DNA from: a virus
Reading direction: 5' to 3' (one strand)
DNA: 44,054 nt
IMG/VR virus record: IMGVR_UViG_3300010885_020441
Coordinates: 1 to 44,054 of that record
Shown here: piece after piece, positions 32,449 through 39,879 of the stretch
Numbering within the stretch: the stretch's first letter is position 1
Layout: each line of letters opens with the position of its first letter
Translations under genes and position numbers: made by a program
The notes under the pieces: generated by a model
What the model was told of the DNA's origin: nothing
The model's input: the letters and a program-made list of their open reading frames with translations, nothing else
Databases searched by the model: none

Positions 32449-32576
32449 GAAGCCACCTCACACTCATCATTACAATCGTGCTTGTGGTATTCAGGGTGTG
32501 CACTATCGCAATAGGCACACAGACAGCCGTATTGTGCTTCAGCACCGCAACTGCATAATCCGCATTTACAACTCAT
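32445..32576 (-). CDS. 43-residue Cys/His-rich microprotein
   Basis: MSCKCGLCSCGAEAQYGCLC then AYCDSAHPEYHKHDCNDECEVAS: nine cysteines and three histidines in 43 residues, probably a compact metal-binding protein. Coupled by ATGA overlaps to genes on both sides, which argues that it is truly translated despite its size. Confidence 0.6.
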   Translation of the reverse strand: MSCKCGLCSCGAEAQYGCLCAYCDSAHPEYHKHDCNDECEVAS

Positions 32577-32899
32577 GAAGACACCTTGATACAGAATGTT
32601 TCATCGTCTTTCCATGGAAGTGGTGTGATGAAGTAACCGATACGGTTTACGTAAGCACGTCCATTAACTATGTAAGTGCCTCCGTTGTCTCCGTCAACAA
32701 GAGTCCACACGTTGTGATAATCACAAGCGTAAACAAAGGCTTGCTCTTCTCCGTATGTCTCATAGAGAATCCCTACGCCATTTTCATCTTGCCATGAAGC
32801 GTTTTCATCAAGTGTGTTCCCTATCGGCTTGTATGTGTCTTGCCATTTGTCGAGTGTGATACGGCGTTGCTTAGTTGCTGTTGCTAGTTGTGTTGTCAT
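32573..32899 (-). CDS. hypothetical beta-rich protein
   Basis: 108 residues from ATG 32899, chosen for its AAAGGAGG 7 nt upstream; the longer frame to 32977 lies within the preceding gene. Contains ENGVGILYETYGEEQAFVYACDYHNVWTLVDGDNGGTYIVNG, an antiparallel-beta pattern. The recurring CGCAACAAAAAA motif lies directly before its ribosome binding site. Not recognised. Confidence 0.65.
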   Translation of the reverse strand: MTTQLATATKQRRITLDKWQDTYKPIGNTLDENASWQDENGVGILYETYGEEQAFVYACDYHNVWTLVDGDNGGTYIVNGRAYVNRIGYFITPLPWKDDETFCIKVSS

Positions 32900-33515
32900 G
32901 TGTTGCCTCCTTTTTTTGTTGCGAGTATTTGATACGAGTTGTTGCACGTGATTGTCCAGCAGTCTTTCTGTATCCATAACGAATCAAACGTAGATTAATT
33001 GCGCCAACAGTTAACCCAAGTTCTTTTGCGAGTGTGTATGTGCTTACTCCTAAGAGAGTCTGCTCATGAATTAAGCGAGTGAACTCTTCTGCTTCTGTTC
33101 TGTTCTTAGAACCCTTGCCTCTAAGAAGAGTGGCAGTTGCATGAAGTTCTTTTAGAACTTTTAGTGCTTCAGGGTCAATAGGAGTTTTCCTATAAACAAC
33201 CTTCTTTATACGAGCACGCTTTGGAACTGGGTGACTAGCAACTGAGAGCATGAGTTGGAACGGTTCTCGGTCGAGTTTATCTACGATTAACCTAATCATC
33301 TCTCGTGTTACACCAACAGCCTGCCCGATACTTTCAAGAGACCAGCCTTCTTCTTTTCTAAGTCTCCATACGTATTGGTTTCTTTCTTCTTTTGTTTTAA
33401 AAGACTTAAAGATTAAATACACTTCAGGAGTTAGCAACTGATTTTTTACAGGTCTACCTTCTGTAACTTCTTTAATCTTCTTTACGTAATTGGGATTTAT
33501 GCTTGGGTATTTCAT
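32871..33515 (-). CDS. double helix-turn-helix DNA-binding protein
   Basis: 214 residues with two HTH units: EEGWSLESIGQAVGVTREMIRLIVDKL (about 54-80) and LGVSTYTLAKELGLTVGAINLRLIRYGYRKT (about 155-185), joined by a basic linker (RARIKKVVYRKTP). The first resembles sigma-factor region 4 or FixJ-type HTH. Likely a transcription regulator of the minus-strand operon or of the lysis-lysogeny switch (inference). Its 3' end overlaps the next gene by 29 bp. Confidence 0.7.
   Translation of the reverse strand: MKYPSINPNYVKKIKEVTEGRPVKNQLLTPEVYLIFKSFKTKEERNQYVWRLRKEEGWSLESIGQAVGVTREMIRLIVDKLDREPFQLMLSVASHPVPKRARIKKVVYRKTPIDPEALKVLKELHATATLLRGKGSKNRTEAEEFTRLIHEQTLLGVSTYTLAKELGLTVGAINLRLIRYGYRKTAGQSRATTRIKYSQQKKEATHDNTTSNSN
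32912..32923 (-). repeat. copy of the CGCAACAAAAAA motif
   Basis: Minus strand CGCAACAAAAAAAGGAGG: here the motif is fused to the ribosome binding site of the 32899 start. Confidence 0.55.
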
Positions 33516-34108
33516 AGTGCCACCAACCCTTCTAATTGTTGTGGAGTTAAAGAAGTTATCATTCCGTTTGAATCAGTAACAGCGTTAGTAATTACTACGT
33601 TACCTAACAGAACTGTTTCATCATCTTTGCCAAACTCGTTAAGCCATAATTTTGTGGCGGTGAAGTTTGGAACTAACCCTAGGTTCTTGAAACGTGCTTC
33701 TTCGTTAAACCATAGTGTTATGTCTTGAGAAGGTAGGGTCTTGCACTCAACGTATCCTTTGCATGTTGACTGTAGGAACTCTAACTGGTCTTGTGCTTTA
33801 ACTTCTTGGACTGCTTTCGTTCCGTCTTCGTAAAAGATTACTGCCTTAACTTCTTTATAATTTACGTAGACATTGGAACTACCGCAAACCAAACACACAA
33901 CTTCTTTATCGTTGCGTTCTGTATCTTCATTGAAGATGAAAGTCTCTCCGTATGGGTCGAATGGAGTTACTGATTCACACGCTATGCACCATGTCCATTC
34001 GATGTTGTCGAACTTGCCGACGTAATCGAATACTCCATACTGCCCATGACGTGCATACACTTCATTACACAAGTCGTAGATGTTTCTCGGTGCAGGTTTA
34101 GTTGCCAC
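33512..34108 (-). CDS. DUF3846-like protein with zinc ribbon
   Basis: 198 residues from GTG 34108, chosen because AGGAGGAG is 6 nt upstream; the longer frame to 34186 overlaps the preceding gene. CIAC (about 41-44) and CLVC (about 71-74) form a zinc ribbon. The C-terminal part, DITLWFNEEARFKNLGLVPNFTATKL ... LLGNVVITNA, resembles the small DUF3846 family of phage and plasmid genes (weak call). ATGA-type overlap with the HTH gene. Confidence 0.55.
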   Translation of the reverse strand: MATKPAPRNIYDLCNEVYARHGQYGVFDYVGKFDNIEWTWCIACESVTPFDPYGETFIFNEDTERNDKEVVCLVCGSSNVYVNYKEVKAVIFYEDGTKAVQEVKAQDQLEFLQSTCKGYVECKTLPSQDITLWFNEEARFKNLGLVPNFTATKLWLNEFGKDDETVLLGNVVITNAVTDSNGMITSLTPQQLEGLVAL

Positions 34109-34460
34109 GATACTCCTCCTGTGTTTGAGCAAACTTGAATGGAGTGTAAGAAGGGTCGCTATTAATAATTCTTCCCAACTCTTCAAGTTCTGAGTCAGTA
34201 AAATTATCTATTGCTTCCCAGTCTTCTTTTGCCCATGAATCAGTATCAACAACACACAAGCCACTTGCCCAACCGTAGTTAGAATCTTTAGCGATGTATG
34301 TTGCTTTATCAAAGTCAACAACACGAATGTAAACTTCGCCGTCAACCTTAACAACTCCGTCAGCAATTAAAGATAGTCCTGCACCTGTAATTGCATTAGC
34401 GAGAGTGCTTAGTTCGATGTCTTCTTTTGAAGAGATAATTACTGCGATTTGTTTACCCAT
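34098..34460 (-). CDS. hypothetical protein
   Basis: 120 residues: QIAVIISSKEDIELSTLANAITGAGLSLIADGVVKVDGEVYIRVVDF, an alpha/beta pattern, then an acidic helical tail. GGAGG upstream of the ATG. Not recognised. Confidence 0.65.
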   Translation of the reverse strand: MGKQIAVIISSKEDIELSTLANAITGAGLSLIADGVVKVDGEVYIRVVDFDKATYIAKDSNYGWASGLCVVDTDSWAKEDWEAIDNFTDSELEELGRIINSDPSYTPFKFAQTQEEYRGN

Positions 34461-34463
34461 AAG

Positions 34464-34733
34464 TTATGCCTCCACTTCTATAAGTTCGATACCGCGTTTT
34501 TTTAGTCGTGCAGTAATTTCGTCAAGAATTACTCCATAGATACCCATGATGTCATCACCTGTTGGTGCGTTATCAACAGACTCTTTCCAAACGTCCAAAG
34601 GAAGAGTTATTCCGTATTCTTCTTTTAGATTTTCGGCAAACTCTGAGTAATCAATGATTGTTGTCCAAACCACTTCATCTTCAGATTTAAAGTTTTGTTC
34701 TAAGTCTTCTTTAAGTTCTTTTATTGTTGTCAT
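34464..34733 (-). CDS. hypothetical acidic protein, paralogue of 36442-36675
   Basis: 89 residues starting MTTIKELKEDLEQNFKSEDEV. The first 50 residues align with the product of 36442-36675 (MITTVKDLKVNLDENFKDTDSI; then F/Y-S-x-E-E/F-F pattern and W-K/Q-x-x). The two genes are probably a duplication. Function unknown. Confidence 0.65.
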   Translation of the reverse strand: MTTIKELKEDLEQNFKSEDEVVWTTIIDYSEFAENLKEEYGITLPLDVWKESVDNAPTGDDIMGIYGVILDEITARLKKRGIELIEVEA

Positions 34734-34738
34734 TAGGG

Positions 34739-34939
34739 TTAAACCACCTTTCCTAGTCGTTGTTCTTCTTTAGTAATTAAAAAGAGAGCAAGACGAATGC
34801 CGTCTGCTTTGCCGTCTGTGTAGTGAAAGTTAGAATCTGCTCCGTCTTCAAGAGCATGGGTTATCTCCACACTCTTTAACTCGGAACGTAACTTCTTTCT
34901 GATGTTCTCAAGCGGTAGTTGAATCTCTTTAATTGCCAT
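34739..34939 (-). CDS. hypothetical small helical protein
   Basis: 66 residues from ATG 34939, which has AGAGGTGG 5 nt upstream; a longer frame to 35098 overlaps the previous gene. IQLPLENIRKKLRSELKSVEITHALEDGADSNFHYTDGKADGIRLAL. Not recognised. Confidence 0.6.
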   Translation of the reverse strand: MAIKEIQLPLENIRKKLRSELKSVEITHALEDGADSNFHYTDGKADGIRLALFLITKEEQRLGKVV

Positions 34940-35150
34940 GTGCCACCTCTTTCTTTTGGTCTGCTTGTTCGAATACAAGGGCATACACAAGTGCATACAC
35001 CTTCTGCATAGCCTCTGAGTAACCACGTTGGTATTCACTCTCGACTTTGTTTTGTGAGTTGATGATTTCAAGCAAGACTTCTCCATGAATAACTTCATGA
35101 ATTGGTGTGCCTAGTGCGAGCAGGTTTTTTTGTTGCGGAGTTGCATTCAT
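34929..35150 (-). CDS. hypothetical helical protein
   Basis: 73 residues from ATG 35150 (MNATPQQKNLLALG) with GAGAGGTAA upstream; a longer frame to 35222 overlaps the preceding gene. Mostly helix (LEIINSQNKVESEYQRGYSEAMQKVYAL). The recurring motif falls on codons 4-8 of this gene. Not recognised. Confidence 0.6.
   Translation of the reverse strand: MNATPQQKNLLALGTPIHEVIHGEVLLEIINSQNKVESEYQRGYSEAMQKVYALVYALVFEQADQKKEVAHGN
35126..35138 (-). repeat. copy of the CCGCAACAAAAAA motif
   Basis: Lies 12 nt inside the gene starting at 35150, encoding PQQK. Confidence 0.55.
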
Positions 35151-35175
35151 ACTGTTACCTCTTCTCTCTTCTTGT

Positions 35176-35880
35176 TCATGATTGATACTTTCCAGCACAC
35201 ACAGCACCCATGCCTCTTGCAACAGATACTGCTCTTGTTAGTGCACGACCACAATGCACACAGCAACCAAACTGAACGCTCAGTTCGATTGCTTTAGATA
35301 AAGTCAAACGATGTTCGGGCTTTAATTCAAAGAGCACCGATTGCTTTGTTGTGTCGTAATCGAATCCGTCATGATTACGATTGATTGTCCATACTTGGAG
35401 TTTGCGACTATTCAAACCCATACGGATTTGATAGATAGAGTTGTTAAGAAGGTATGCACCAACTTCTTTTATCTCAGGCTCTAAAGACGGTGCGTCTTTG
35501 AGTTGTGTAATTAATCCACTTACTGAATCAATAGACAACTGCTCCAACACAGTTACACCTTCTTTTAAAAGTGTTGCAGAAAGTAAGGCTTTGCCTTCTT
35601 GCTTGTCCTGCACCAGTTTTCCTAGCAACCAAAGTTGCTTTGATGTTGCAAGGCGAACAACGCCTGCTTTGTTTGGGCACTTAAGAAGATTAGCAATTAA
35701 CTCAGTTGCTCCTTGCACGTTAAGTAATGCAAAGTCAGGAGTGTCATAAGAATGTTGCTTTGTATCAAGTAACTTCTTTATGAAGTTGGCTTGCTTCTCA
35801 CTTGCATAGCGAACCTTGTATTCGCCGTATTGATTACCACCACGTGCACCAGCCTTACGATGTTTTGTTTTTGTAGCCAT
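35176..35880 (-). CDS. DUF6011-like zinc-ribbon protein with repeat domains
   Basis: 234 residues. Basic start (MATKTKHRKAGARGG); two related segments, YASEKQANFIKKLLDTK (about 25-41) and LATSKQLWLLGKLVQDK (about 77-93), look like a repeated small helical motif; the C-terminus FGCCVHCGRALTRAVSVARGMGAVC is a zinc ribbon of the DUF6011 type (C..CGRxLT...S...G.G..C). Common in actinophages, role unknown. Preceded by GGGAGGCA and the recurring A-rich motif. Confidence 0.65.
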   Translation of the reverse strand: MATKTKHRKAGARGGNQYGEYKVRYASEKQANFIKKLLDTKQHSYDTPDFALLNVQGATELIANLLKCPNKAGVVRLATSKQLWLLGKLVQDKQEGKALLSATLLKEGVTVLEQLSIDSVSGLITQLKDAPSLEPEIKEVGAYLLNNSIYQIRMGLNSRKLQVWTINRNHDGFDYDTTKQSVLFELKPEHRLTLSKAIELSVQFGCCVHCGRALTRAVSVARGMGAVCAGKYQS

Positions 35881-35897
35881 AGTTTTGCCTCCCTAGT

Positions 35898-35910
35898 TTT
35901 TTTGTTGCGG
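35898..35910 (-). repeat. copy of the CCGCAACAAAAAA motif
   Basis: Located 18-30 nt upstream of ATG 35880 and followed by CTAGGGAGGCA (ribosome binding site). Confidence 0.6.
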
Positions 35911-35916
35911 ATTGGG

Positions 35917-36072
35917 TTATGGGTAAAGCAAGTCCTTGCAGAATGAACTCATCTGTTCAACAGGAACTTTGCATTCAGCAGGCGTAGTTGCATTGAACGC
36001 CCAAGCAATAAAGCATAAGAAGATTGCTACTACTACCAACCTTCTTATGCGGTATTTAGTTTGCATTCGCAT
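35917..36072 (-). CDS. small membrane/secreted peptide
   Basis: 51 residues from ATG 36072, with AAAGGAGGAA 5 nt upstream; longer frame to 36180 rejected. RRLVVVAIFLCFIAWAFNATT is a signal-anchor; two cysteines (C34, C45) follow in a short exterior tail (ECKVPVEQMSSFCKDLLYP) and may form a disulfide. Function unknown; resembles small surface-exposed phage membrane proteins. Confidence 0.6.
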   Translation of the reverse strand: MRMQTKYRIRRLVVVAIFLCFIAWAFNATTPAECKVPVEQMSSFCKDLLYP

Positions 36073-36223
36073 GTGCTTCCTCCTTTGATTGAATTGATAC
36101 AGGCGTTGCCATGTTTTTGAATCTAATTGCAACTTCTTTTGCTTGTGGATTTTTTGTTGCGAGCAGAGATTGAAGAACAATAGTTAGTTGTTCATCATTG
36201 ACTGAAAGAATGTGTAGTGTCAC
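36056..36223 (-). CDS. hypothetical 55-residue protein
   Basis: MTLHILSVNDEQLTIVLQSL then LATKNPQAKEVAIRFKNMATPVSIQSKEEAHANAN from a GTG with GGAGG 8 nt upstream. GTGA overlap with the preceding gene and overlap with the following gene indicate coupling. Codons 22-25 consist of a copy of the recurring motif. Not recognised. Confidence 0.55.
   Translation of the reverse strand: MTLHILSVNDEQLTIVLQSLLATKNPQAKEVAIRFKNMATPVSIQSKEEAHANAN
36150..36161 (-). repeat. copy of the CGCAACAAAAAA motif
   Basis: Part of a 17-nt exact match (36145-36161) to 37784-37800, although here the sequence is inside a small gene and there it is intergenic. Confidence 0.55.
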
Positions 36224-36435
36224 CAGTTTGCCTCCACTTCTTCTATCTTCTCTTCAAGTTGAGTTTGGATAAACAAAGGAACAAGAGTCTCATGAATAAA
36301 CGCTTCTCCTTTAAACCATTCTGTGTGACTTCCATACTCTGCACCAAACCATGTGCGTGCAGAGTAATCACCGAACGTCCATTCGTATTTAACTTCTGTT
36401 ACTTCTGCTACTGATACTTCTTTTGTATTAGCCAT
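36220..36435 (-). CDS. hypothetical aromatic-rich protein
   Basis: 71 residues: MANTKEVSVAEVTEVKYEWTFGDYSARTWFGAEYGSHTEWF and an acidic helical end. Trp/Tyr-rich with beta potential. GAAGGAGTAA precedes the ATG. Not recognised. Confidence 0.6.
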   Translation of the reverse strand: MANTKEVSVAEVTEVKYEWTFGDYSARTWFGAEYGSHTEWFKGEAFIHETLVPLFIQTQLEEKIEEVEANW

Positions 36436-36441
36436 AGATTG

Positions 36442-36675
36442 TTACTCCTTCTCATCTAGTTGGGTTGATAGTTCATGTGCGATTTGGTCTTGGATAATTG
36501 AATCTGCTTCATCATCATCAACGAATGCAAGTGCTTGTTGCCATGCCTTGTCGGTAACTTCTGAATCAAACTTATCTTCAAACTCTTCTTTAGAGAAGAA
36601 GAGAACGTAGATTGAATCCGTATCTTTAAAGTTTTCGTCGAGATTTACTTTCAGGTCTTTAACTGTAGTTATCAT
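36442..36675 (-). CDS. hypothetical acidic protein, paralogue of 34464-34733
   Basis: 77 residues starting MITTVKDLKVNLDENFKDTD. Shares N-terminal pattern and size with the product of 34464-34733; C-terminal part is acidic (FVDDDEADSIIQDQIAHELSTQLDEKE). Function unknown. Confidence 0.65.
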   Translation of the reverse strand: MITTVKDLKVNLDENFKDTDSIYVLFFSKEEFEDKFDSEVTDKAWQQALAFVDDDEADSIIQDQIAHELSTQLDEKE

Positions 36676-36900
36676 TTATTCCTCCTCAGTCGCTGTTACT
36701 TCTAGTAATTGAATGGCTGTGCCTACTGCAGACCACACGATTGCGTTGCGTAGATAAAGTTCCAAGTAACGTGTGAAGTCTTCTGTGTTGATTATCTTCT
36801 TTAAGGTTTGCACCTGTCTCTCATTCCAATTAATACGAATTGAAAGAGAGACAGGCGCAGTTAAAGAAGTTTTAGATTTACTCTTTCCAGAGTTTTTCAT
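36676..36900 (-). CDS. hypothetical small protein
   Basis: 74 residues from ATG 36900 (MKNSGKSKSKTSL); an ATG at 36912 (MKKSTMKNS) is also possible. Basic start, then PVSLSIRINWNERQVQTLKKIINTEDFTRYLELYLRNA, reminiscent of a ribbon-helix-helix DNA-binding protein (strand then two helices). Overlaps the preceding gene by about 23 bp. Confidence 0.6.
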   Translation of the reverse strand: MKNSGKSKSKTSLTAPVSLSIRINWNERQVQTLKKIINTEDFTRYLELYLRNAIVWSAVGTAIQLLEVTATEEE

Positions 36901-37159
36901 CGTGCTCTTCTTCATCAACGAGATGTTGAATAGACTCAACAACAGAAGTTTTAGTTGTGCTGTAACGACTTACACCATTTAAGTCGTTGTAAAACTTCTC
37001 ATTGAGTGCATACCAACCCCACTCTGTGCTTCCAAACTTATAAACAACCCAACGCAAGTCTTCTGATACGTAAACAGAAGAAGATTGCTGTGCATTGTTT
37101 GGCAGAGTTACGGTTGGATACTTACTTGCTTCATACTTCTTTAGAACGATTGTAGCCAT
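36878..37159 (-). CDS. hypothetical protein
   Basis: 93 residues, beta-rich and aromatic (SSVYVSEDLRWVVYKFGSTEWGWYALNEKFYNDL) with acidic C-terminus. AAGAGGTGG upstream of the ATG, which directly follows the stop of the preceding gene. Not recognised. Confidence 0.65.
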   Translation of the reverse strand: MATIVLKKYEASKYPTVTLPNNAQQSSSVYVSEDLRWVVYKFGSTEWGWYALNEKFYNDLNGVSRYSTTKTSVVESIQHLVDEEEHDEKLWKE

Positions 37160-37756
37160 TTATGCCACCTCTTCTTTCTTGTCGTAGACGAGTTCGATTA
37201 AACGTTCCATGTCACGCAAAGTAATACTTACTCTTGCATGACTAGAGTCTGAGTAGTAAGGCACTTCGATGTTTACGTCGTCGAATAACTTTCCACCCAG
37301 TAGTGACTTGATTGTGTTTGGCATAGTTAACTTTGCACGTTCTGCATGTTCTTGTATCTGTTTTTTCTTTGCACGAACGATTGCTTCTTGTGCTTCTTGT
37401 TCTGCACGTAGTCGCTTCTCTTCTGCTTCACGTGCATTCCACACACCTTGAACGATGTCAAAGCGTGCAACGATACTTGCAACTCGTGTGACGTAATAAA
37501 ACGTCTCACCATTGTCGTCTGTAATTGTAAAGAGCAAACCAACTCCCTTTACTTCTTTCTTTGGTGCAGGAGAGAAGTCTGCTTCTTCTTTTGAAGGGCG
37601 AGTATCTTTCCAGTAATACTTATCCTTGGAGACAAGTTTTGCTTTGTAGATGTTGTGCTTCTGCACGTTGTTAAGGTCAACAGCATTACGCTTTGTGTAT
37701 GTGAATGAGTTAAGAATTGCATACTCAACACCTACTTCGAGTTCTGAAAGTTTCAT
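37160..37756 (-). CDS. hypothetical protein with coiled coil
   Basis: 198 residues. N-terminal beta domain (KLSELEVGVEYAILNSFTYTKRNAVDL ... LVSKDKYYWKD), then a charged coiled coil (REAEEKRLRAEQEAQEAIVRAKKKQIQEHAERAKL, about 108-145) and a final alpha/beta part. Its leader carries the recurring CCGCAACAAAAAA motif. First gene after the hairpin pair at 37813-37873, so it may begin a sub-operon. Confidence 0.65.
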   Translation of the reverse strand: MKLSELEVGVEYAILNSFTYTKRNAVDLNNVQKHNIYKAKLVSKDKYYWKDTRPSKEEADFSPAPKKEVKGVGLLFTITDDNGETFYYVTRVASIVARFDIVQGVWNAREAEEKRLRAEQEAQEAIVRAKKKQIQEHAERAKLTMPNTIKSLLGGKLFDDVNIEVPYYSDSSHARVSITLRDMERLIELVYDKKEEVA

Positions 37757-37788
37757 AAGAAGTTACCTACTTTCTTTTGGTTGGTGGA

Positions 37789-37801
37789 TTTTTTGTTGCG
37801 G
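37789..37801 (-). repeat. copy of the CCGCAACAAAAAA motif
   Basis: Intergenic, 33-45 nt upstream of ATG 37756. Followed by TCCAC, as at 36145-36161. Confidence 0.6.
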
Positions 37802-37812
37802 TGAAAGATTGT

Positions 37813-37842
37813 GCAGGGCAGAGAGGGAAGTCTCTGCCCTGC
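37813..37842 (-). terminator. 12-bp GC-rich hairpin
   Basis: GCAGGGCAGAGA (37813-37824) pairs perfectly with TCTCTGCCCTGC (37831-37842) across 6 nt. No T-run follows in either direction. It lies after the CobT-like gene and may be a U-less terminator or a processing or stability element. Confidence 0.55.
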
Positions 37843-37843
37843 T

Positions 37844-37873
37844 AGTTAGTTGGAGAGGCAACTACAACTAACT
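37844..37873 (-). other. second hairpin next to the CobT-like stop
   Basis: AGTTAGTTG (37844-37852) and CAACTAACT (37865-37873) pair perfectly around a 12-nt loop, starting 3 bp after the CobT-like stop codon. Tandem with the stronger hairpin; together they probably separate expression of the MoxR/CobT-like pair from downstream genes. Confidence 0.5.
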
Positions 37874-37875
37874 CC

Positions 37876-39849
37876 TCATTGAGATACCAAGCGACGTGCG
37901 ATTGCAGTTCGCACTAGTGATTGACCAAGAGACAAGATGTCTTTGGCTTCACCAATTCGTTTGATAATCTCAAAGTTATGTCTGCACCGTTCTAATCCTT
38001 CATTCGAAACTTCATTAGGATAGAGAAGTGCTTGGCAAGTGAGAACACCTGCTTCTTTCATTCTTCTTACAGACTCTTCCGCTTTATCTCCGCCCCATGC
38101 ACCGTCAGTAATCATGAAGAGAATGCGGATTGGCTTGTCTGTAGTAGCAAGAATGTTTTGTGCATTTAAGATTGCAACTTCAGGTTGTGTTGTTCCACTT
38201 GCACCTGAATCTCTTACTGTTGTATCTGCTTTTTCATCTGCAGAATAAAGTAAGTGAGTATGTGAATCAAACGTGTAAACAGTTGTGCGTGCCTGCACTT
38301 TGTCTAAAGAACGTTTGATAGCCCACAAACTTTTGTATGCTTCTTTTGCATTGTGACCTTGCATTGAAGAAGAACGGTCAAGAAGAATAACTGCTTCGAT
38401 TGCAGTTACGTCGTCACGACCACTCTGCCACTTGTTAAACAAAGTGCGAACACTTGCACCTTGCATGTAACGATTGGCATTTAACTTTCCACTTCGTTGC
38501 TCAGTTAACCATGAAGGGTCGTAGTTTGCTTTGAGTCTTTCTAACTCACGAGCAAACGAACGTTGCACCATTACTAAGTCTGCAGTTGCAGATACAGAAC
38601 GGTAATCAGCACGTGATACCGACTCTGCATTAACAGTTCCCATAAGAGGTTTACCAACAACCTGCATTGATAACTTATTTAAGTTATCCATAAGGTCTTC
38701 AGTAACTGATTGAATAATCTCTTCCATGGTATCTGTAACTTCTTGTGAGTTTGCAGTTTTACTTTTACCACCAGCACCAGCATGACGGCTTAAGTTATCT
38801 GCTTCATAAGAATCATCAGACTCTGAATCATCATCAGAATCTTCAGCAACAGTTACGTCACCAAAGTCAGAAGAAGAATCGGAATCTTCTTTTGAATCTG
38901 AATCTGAATCTGAATCATCATCATCTGAATCACCAGCACCATTACCGTTTGAATCTGAATCATCATCTGAATCATCTGCAGAATTATCTGCAGAAGAATT
39001 AGATTGTGAATCTTCTTCATCAGAATCTGAATTATCAGAATCAGAATCAGCAGAAGAAGATTGTGTATCTTCTTTATCTAATTCTTTTTCCTGCTTCTCA
39101 GCATTCTTACGGTCACGCTCTTGTTCACGTTTTGGTGCAGGTCGTGAATCAGAAGACTCATGACCATGGAATGGTCTCTCTTCATGACCGTTTGGGTCTG
39201 CAAGATTATCGCCCTGTAATAATTCTGCGAATCGTGCAATTAATTCTTTTGCACGTTCTGTATCGTCAGGGAATAACAGCAAACGGTATTCATCAATTAC
39301 TTCACCAAGTGCAACTATGTTTTCTTGTTTTGCATAGTGCTTGCGTGCAAGTTGACGAATCTCAAGAGGCAAGTATCTGCGACCGCGTAACAACGGATAC
39401 GCATTCTCGATTGCTTCAGGAGTATTAAGAATGAATTGTGCAACAGTTGCAGTCAACCAATTAACAGTTGAAGGGAATCTGCCAACCATAAGTGTTTCAA
39501 TACGTTGGTCTTCTAACGCATTGAATGCTTTCCAGTAATTGTTTTCAATTACCCATAAGCAGATGTCAGAACCGTTACGTGGTGTGTAACGAACGTGTGC
39601 TAACTCGTGAAAGTCCAAGCCTTGGATTGATAACAAAGTTTCTGTATCAAACTTGTCACTAATCTTTGCTTCGTTAAAGAACACGTCGTTAGCACCCGAC
39701 CAAGCAGGAGCACCGTCAGGTTGATTAACGATGTGCACTTTAATTGGACGAAGTGCAATAACAGAATTAGCACGTTGAAACACTTGTGCTAATCGAAGTA
39801 ATCTATCGCGCTTTTCGTTTTGTTGTTCTTGTGCTGTTAGTTGTTGCAT
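37876..39849 (-). CDS. CobT-like metallopeptidase-VWA protein
   Basis: 657 residues. The N-terminal domain has HELAH (H81, E82, H85; HExxH zinc site) and ALEDQRIE (111-118), the pattern of VWA-linked metallopeptidase proteins. Residues about 260-350 are an almost pure Ser/Asp/Glu tract. The C-terminal von Willebrand A domain has the MIDAS motif: DRSSS (D491, S493, S495), T553/554 and D582 (ITDGAW). It is paired with the MoxR-like ATPase encoded just upstream. MoxR-VWA pairs act as metal-dependent chaperones or chelatase subunits, as in cobaltochelatase CobS-CobT. Target unknown here. GAGAGGCA ribosome binding site and the recurring motif precede it. Confidence 0.8.
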   Translation of the reverse strand: MQQLTAQEQQNEKRDRLLRLAQVFQRANSVIALRPIKVHIVNQPDGAPAWSGANDVFFNEAKISDKFDTETLLSIQGLDFHELAHVRYTPRNGSDICLWVIENNYWKAFNALEDQRIETLMVGRFPSTVNWLTATVAQFILNTPEAIENAYPLLRGRRYLPLEIRQLARKHYAKQENIVALGEVIDEYRLLLFPDDTERAKELIARFAELLQGDNLADPNGHEERPFHGHESSDSRPAPKREQERDRKNAEKQEKELDKEDTQSSSADSDSDNSDSDEEDSQSNSSADNSADDSDDDSDSNGNGAGDSDDDDSDSDSDSKEDSDSSSDFGDVTVAEDSDDDSESDDSYEADNLSRHAGAGGKSKTANSQEVTDTMEEIIQSVTEDLMDNLNKLSMQVVGKPLMGTVNAESVSRADYRSVSATADLVMVQRSFARELERLKANYDPSWLTEQRSGKLNANRYMQGASVRTLFNKWQSGRDDVTAIEAVILLDRSSSMQGHNAKEAYKSLWAIKRSLDKVQARTTVYTFDSHTHLLYSADEKADTTVRDSGASGTTQPEVAILNAQNILATTDKPIRILFMITDGAWGGDKAEESVRRMKEAGVLTCQALLYPNEVSNEGLERCRHNFEIIKRIGEAKDILSLGQSLVRTAIARRLVSQ

Positions 39850-39866
39850 GACTGCCTCTCTGTAGA

Positions 39867-39879
39867 TTTTTTGTTGCGG
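39867..39879 (-). repeat. copy of the CCGCAACAAAAAA motif
   Basis: Located 18-30 nt upstream of ATG 39849, followed by CTACAGAGAGGCA; that 13-mer also precedes ATG 41313. Confidence 0.6.

Noticed and set aside
38745-39428. Plus-strand frames with Leu/His/Gln repeats opposite the CobT-like gene
   Set aside because: They are antisense images of the Ser/Asp-repeat codons; the composition is an artefact of the repeat.
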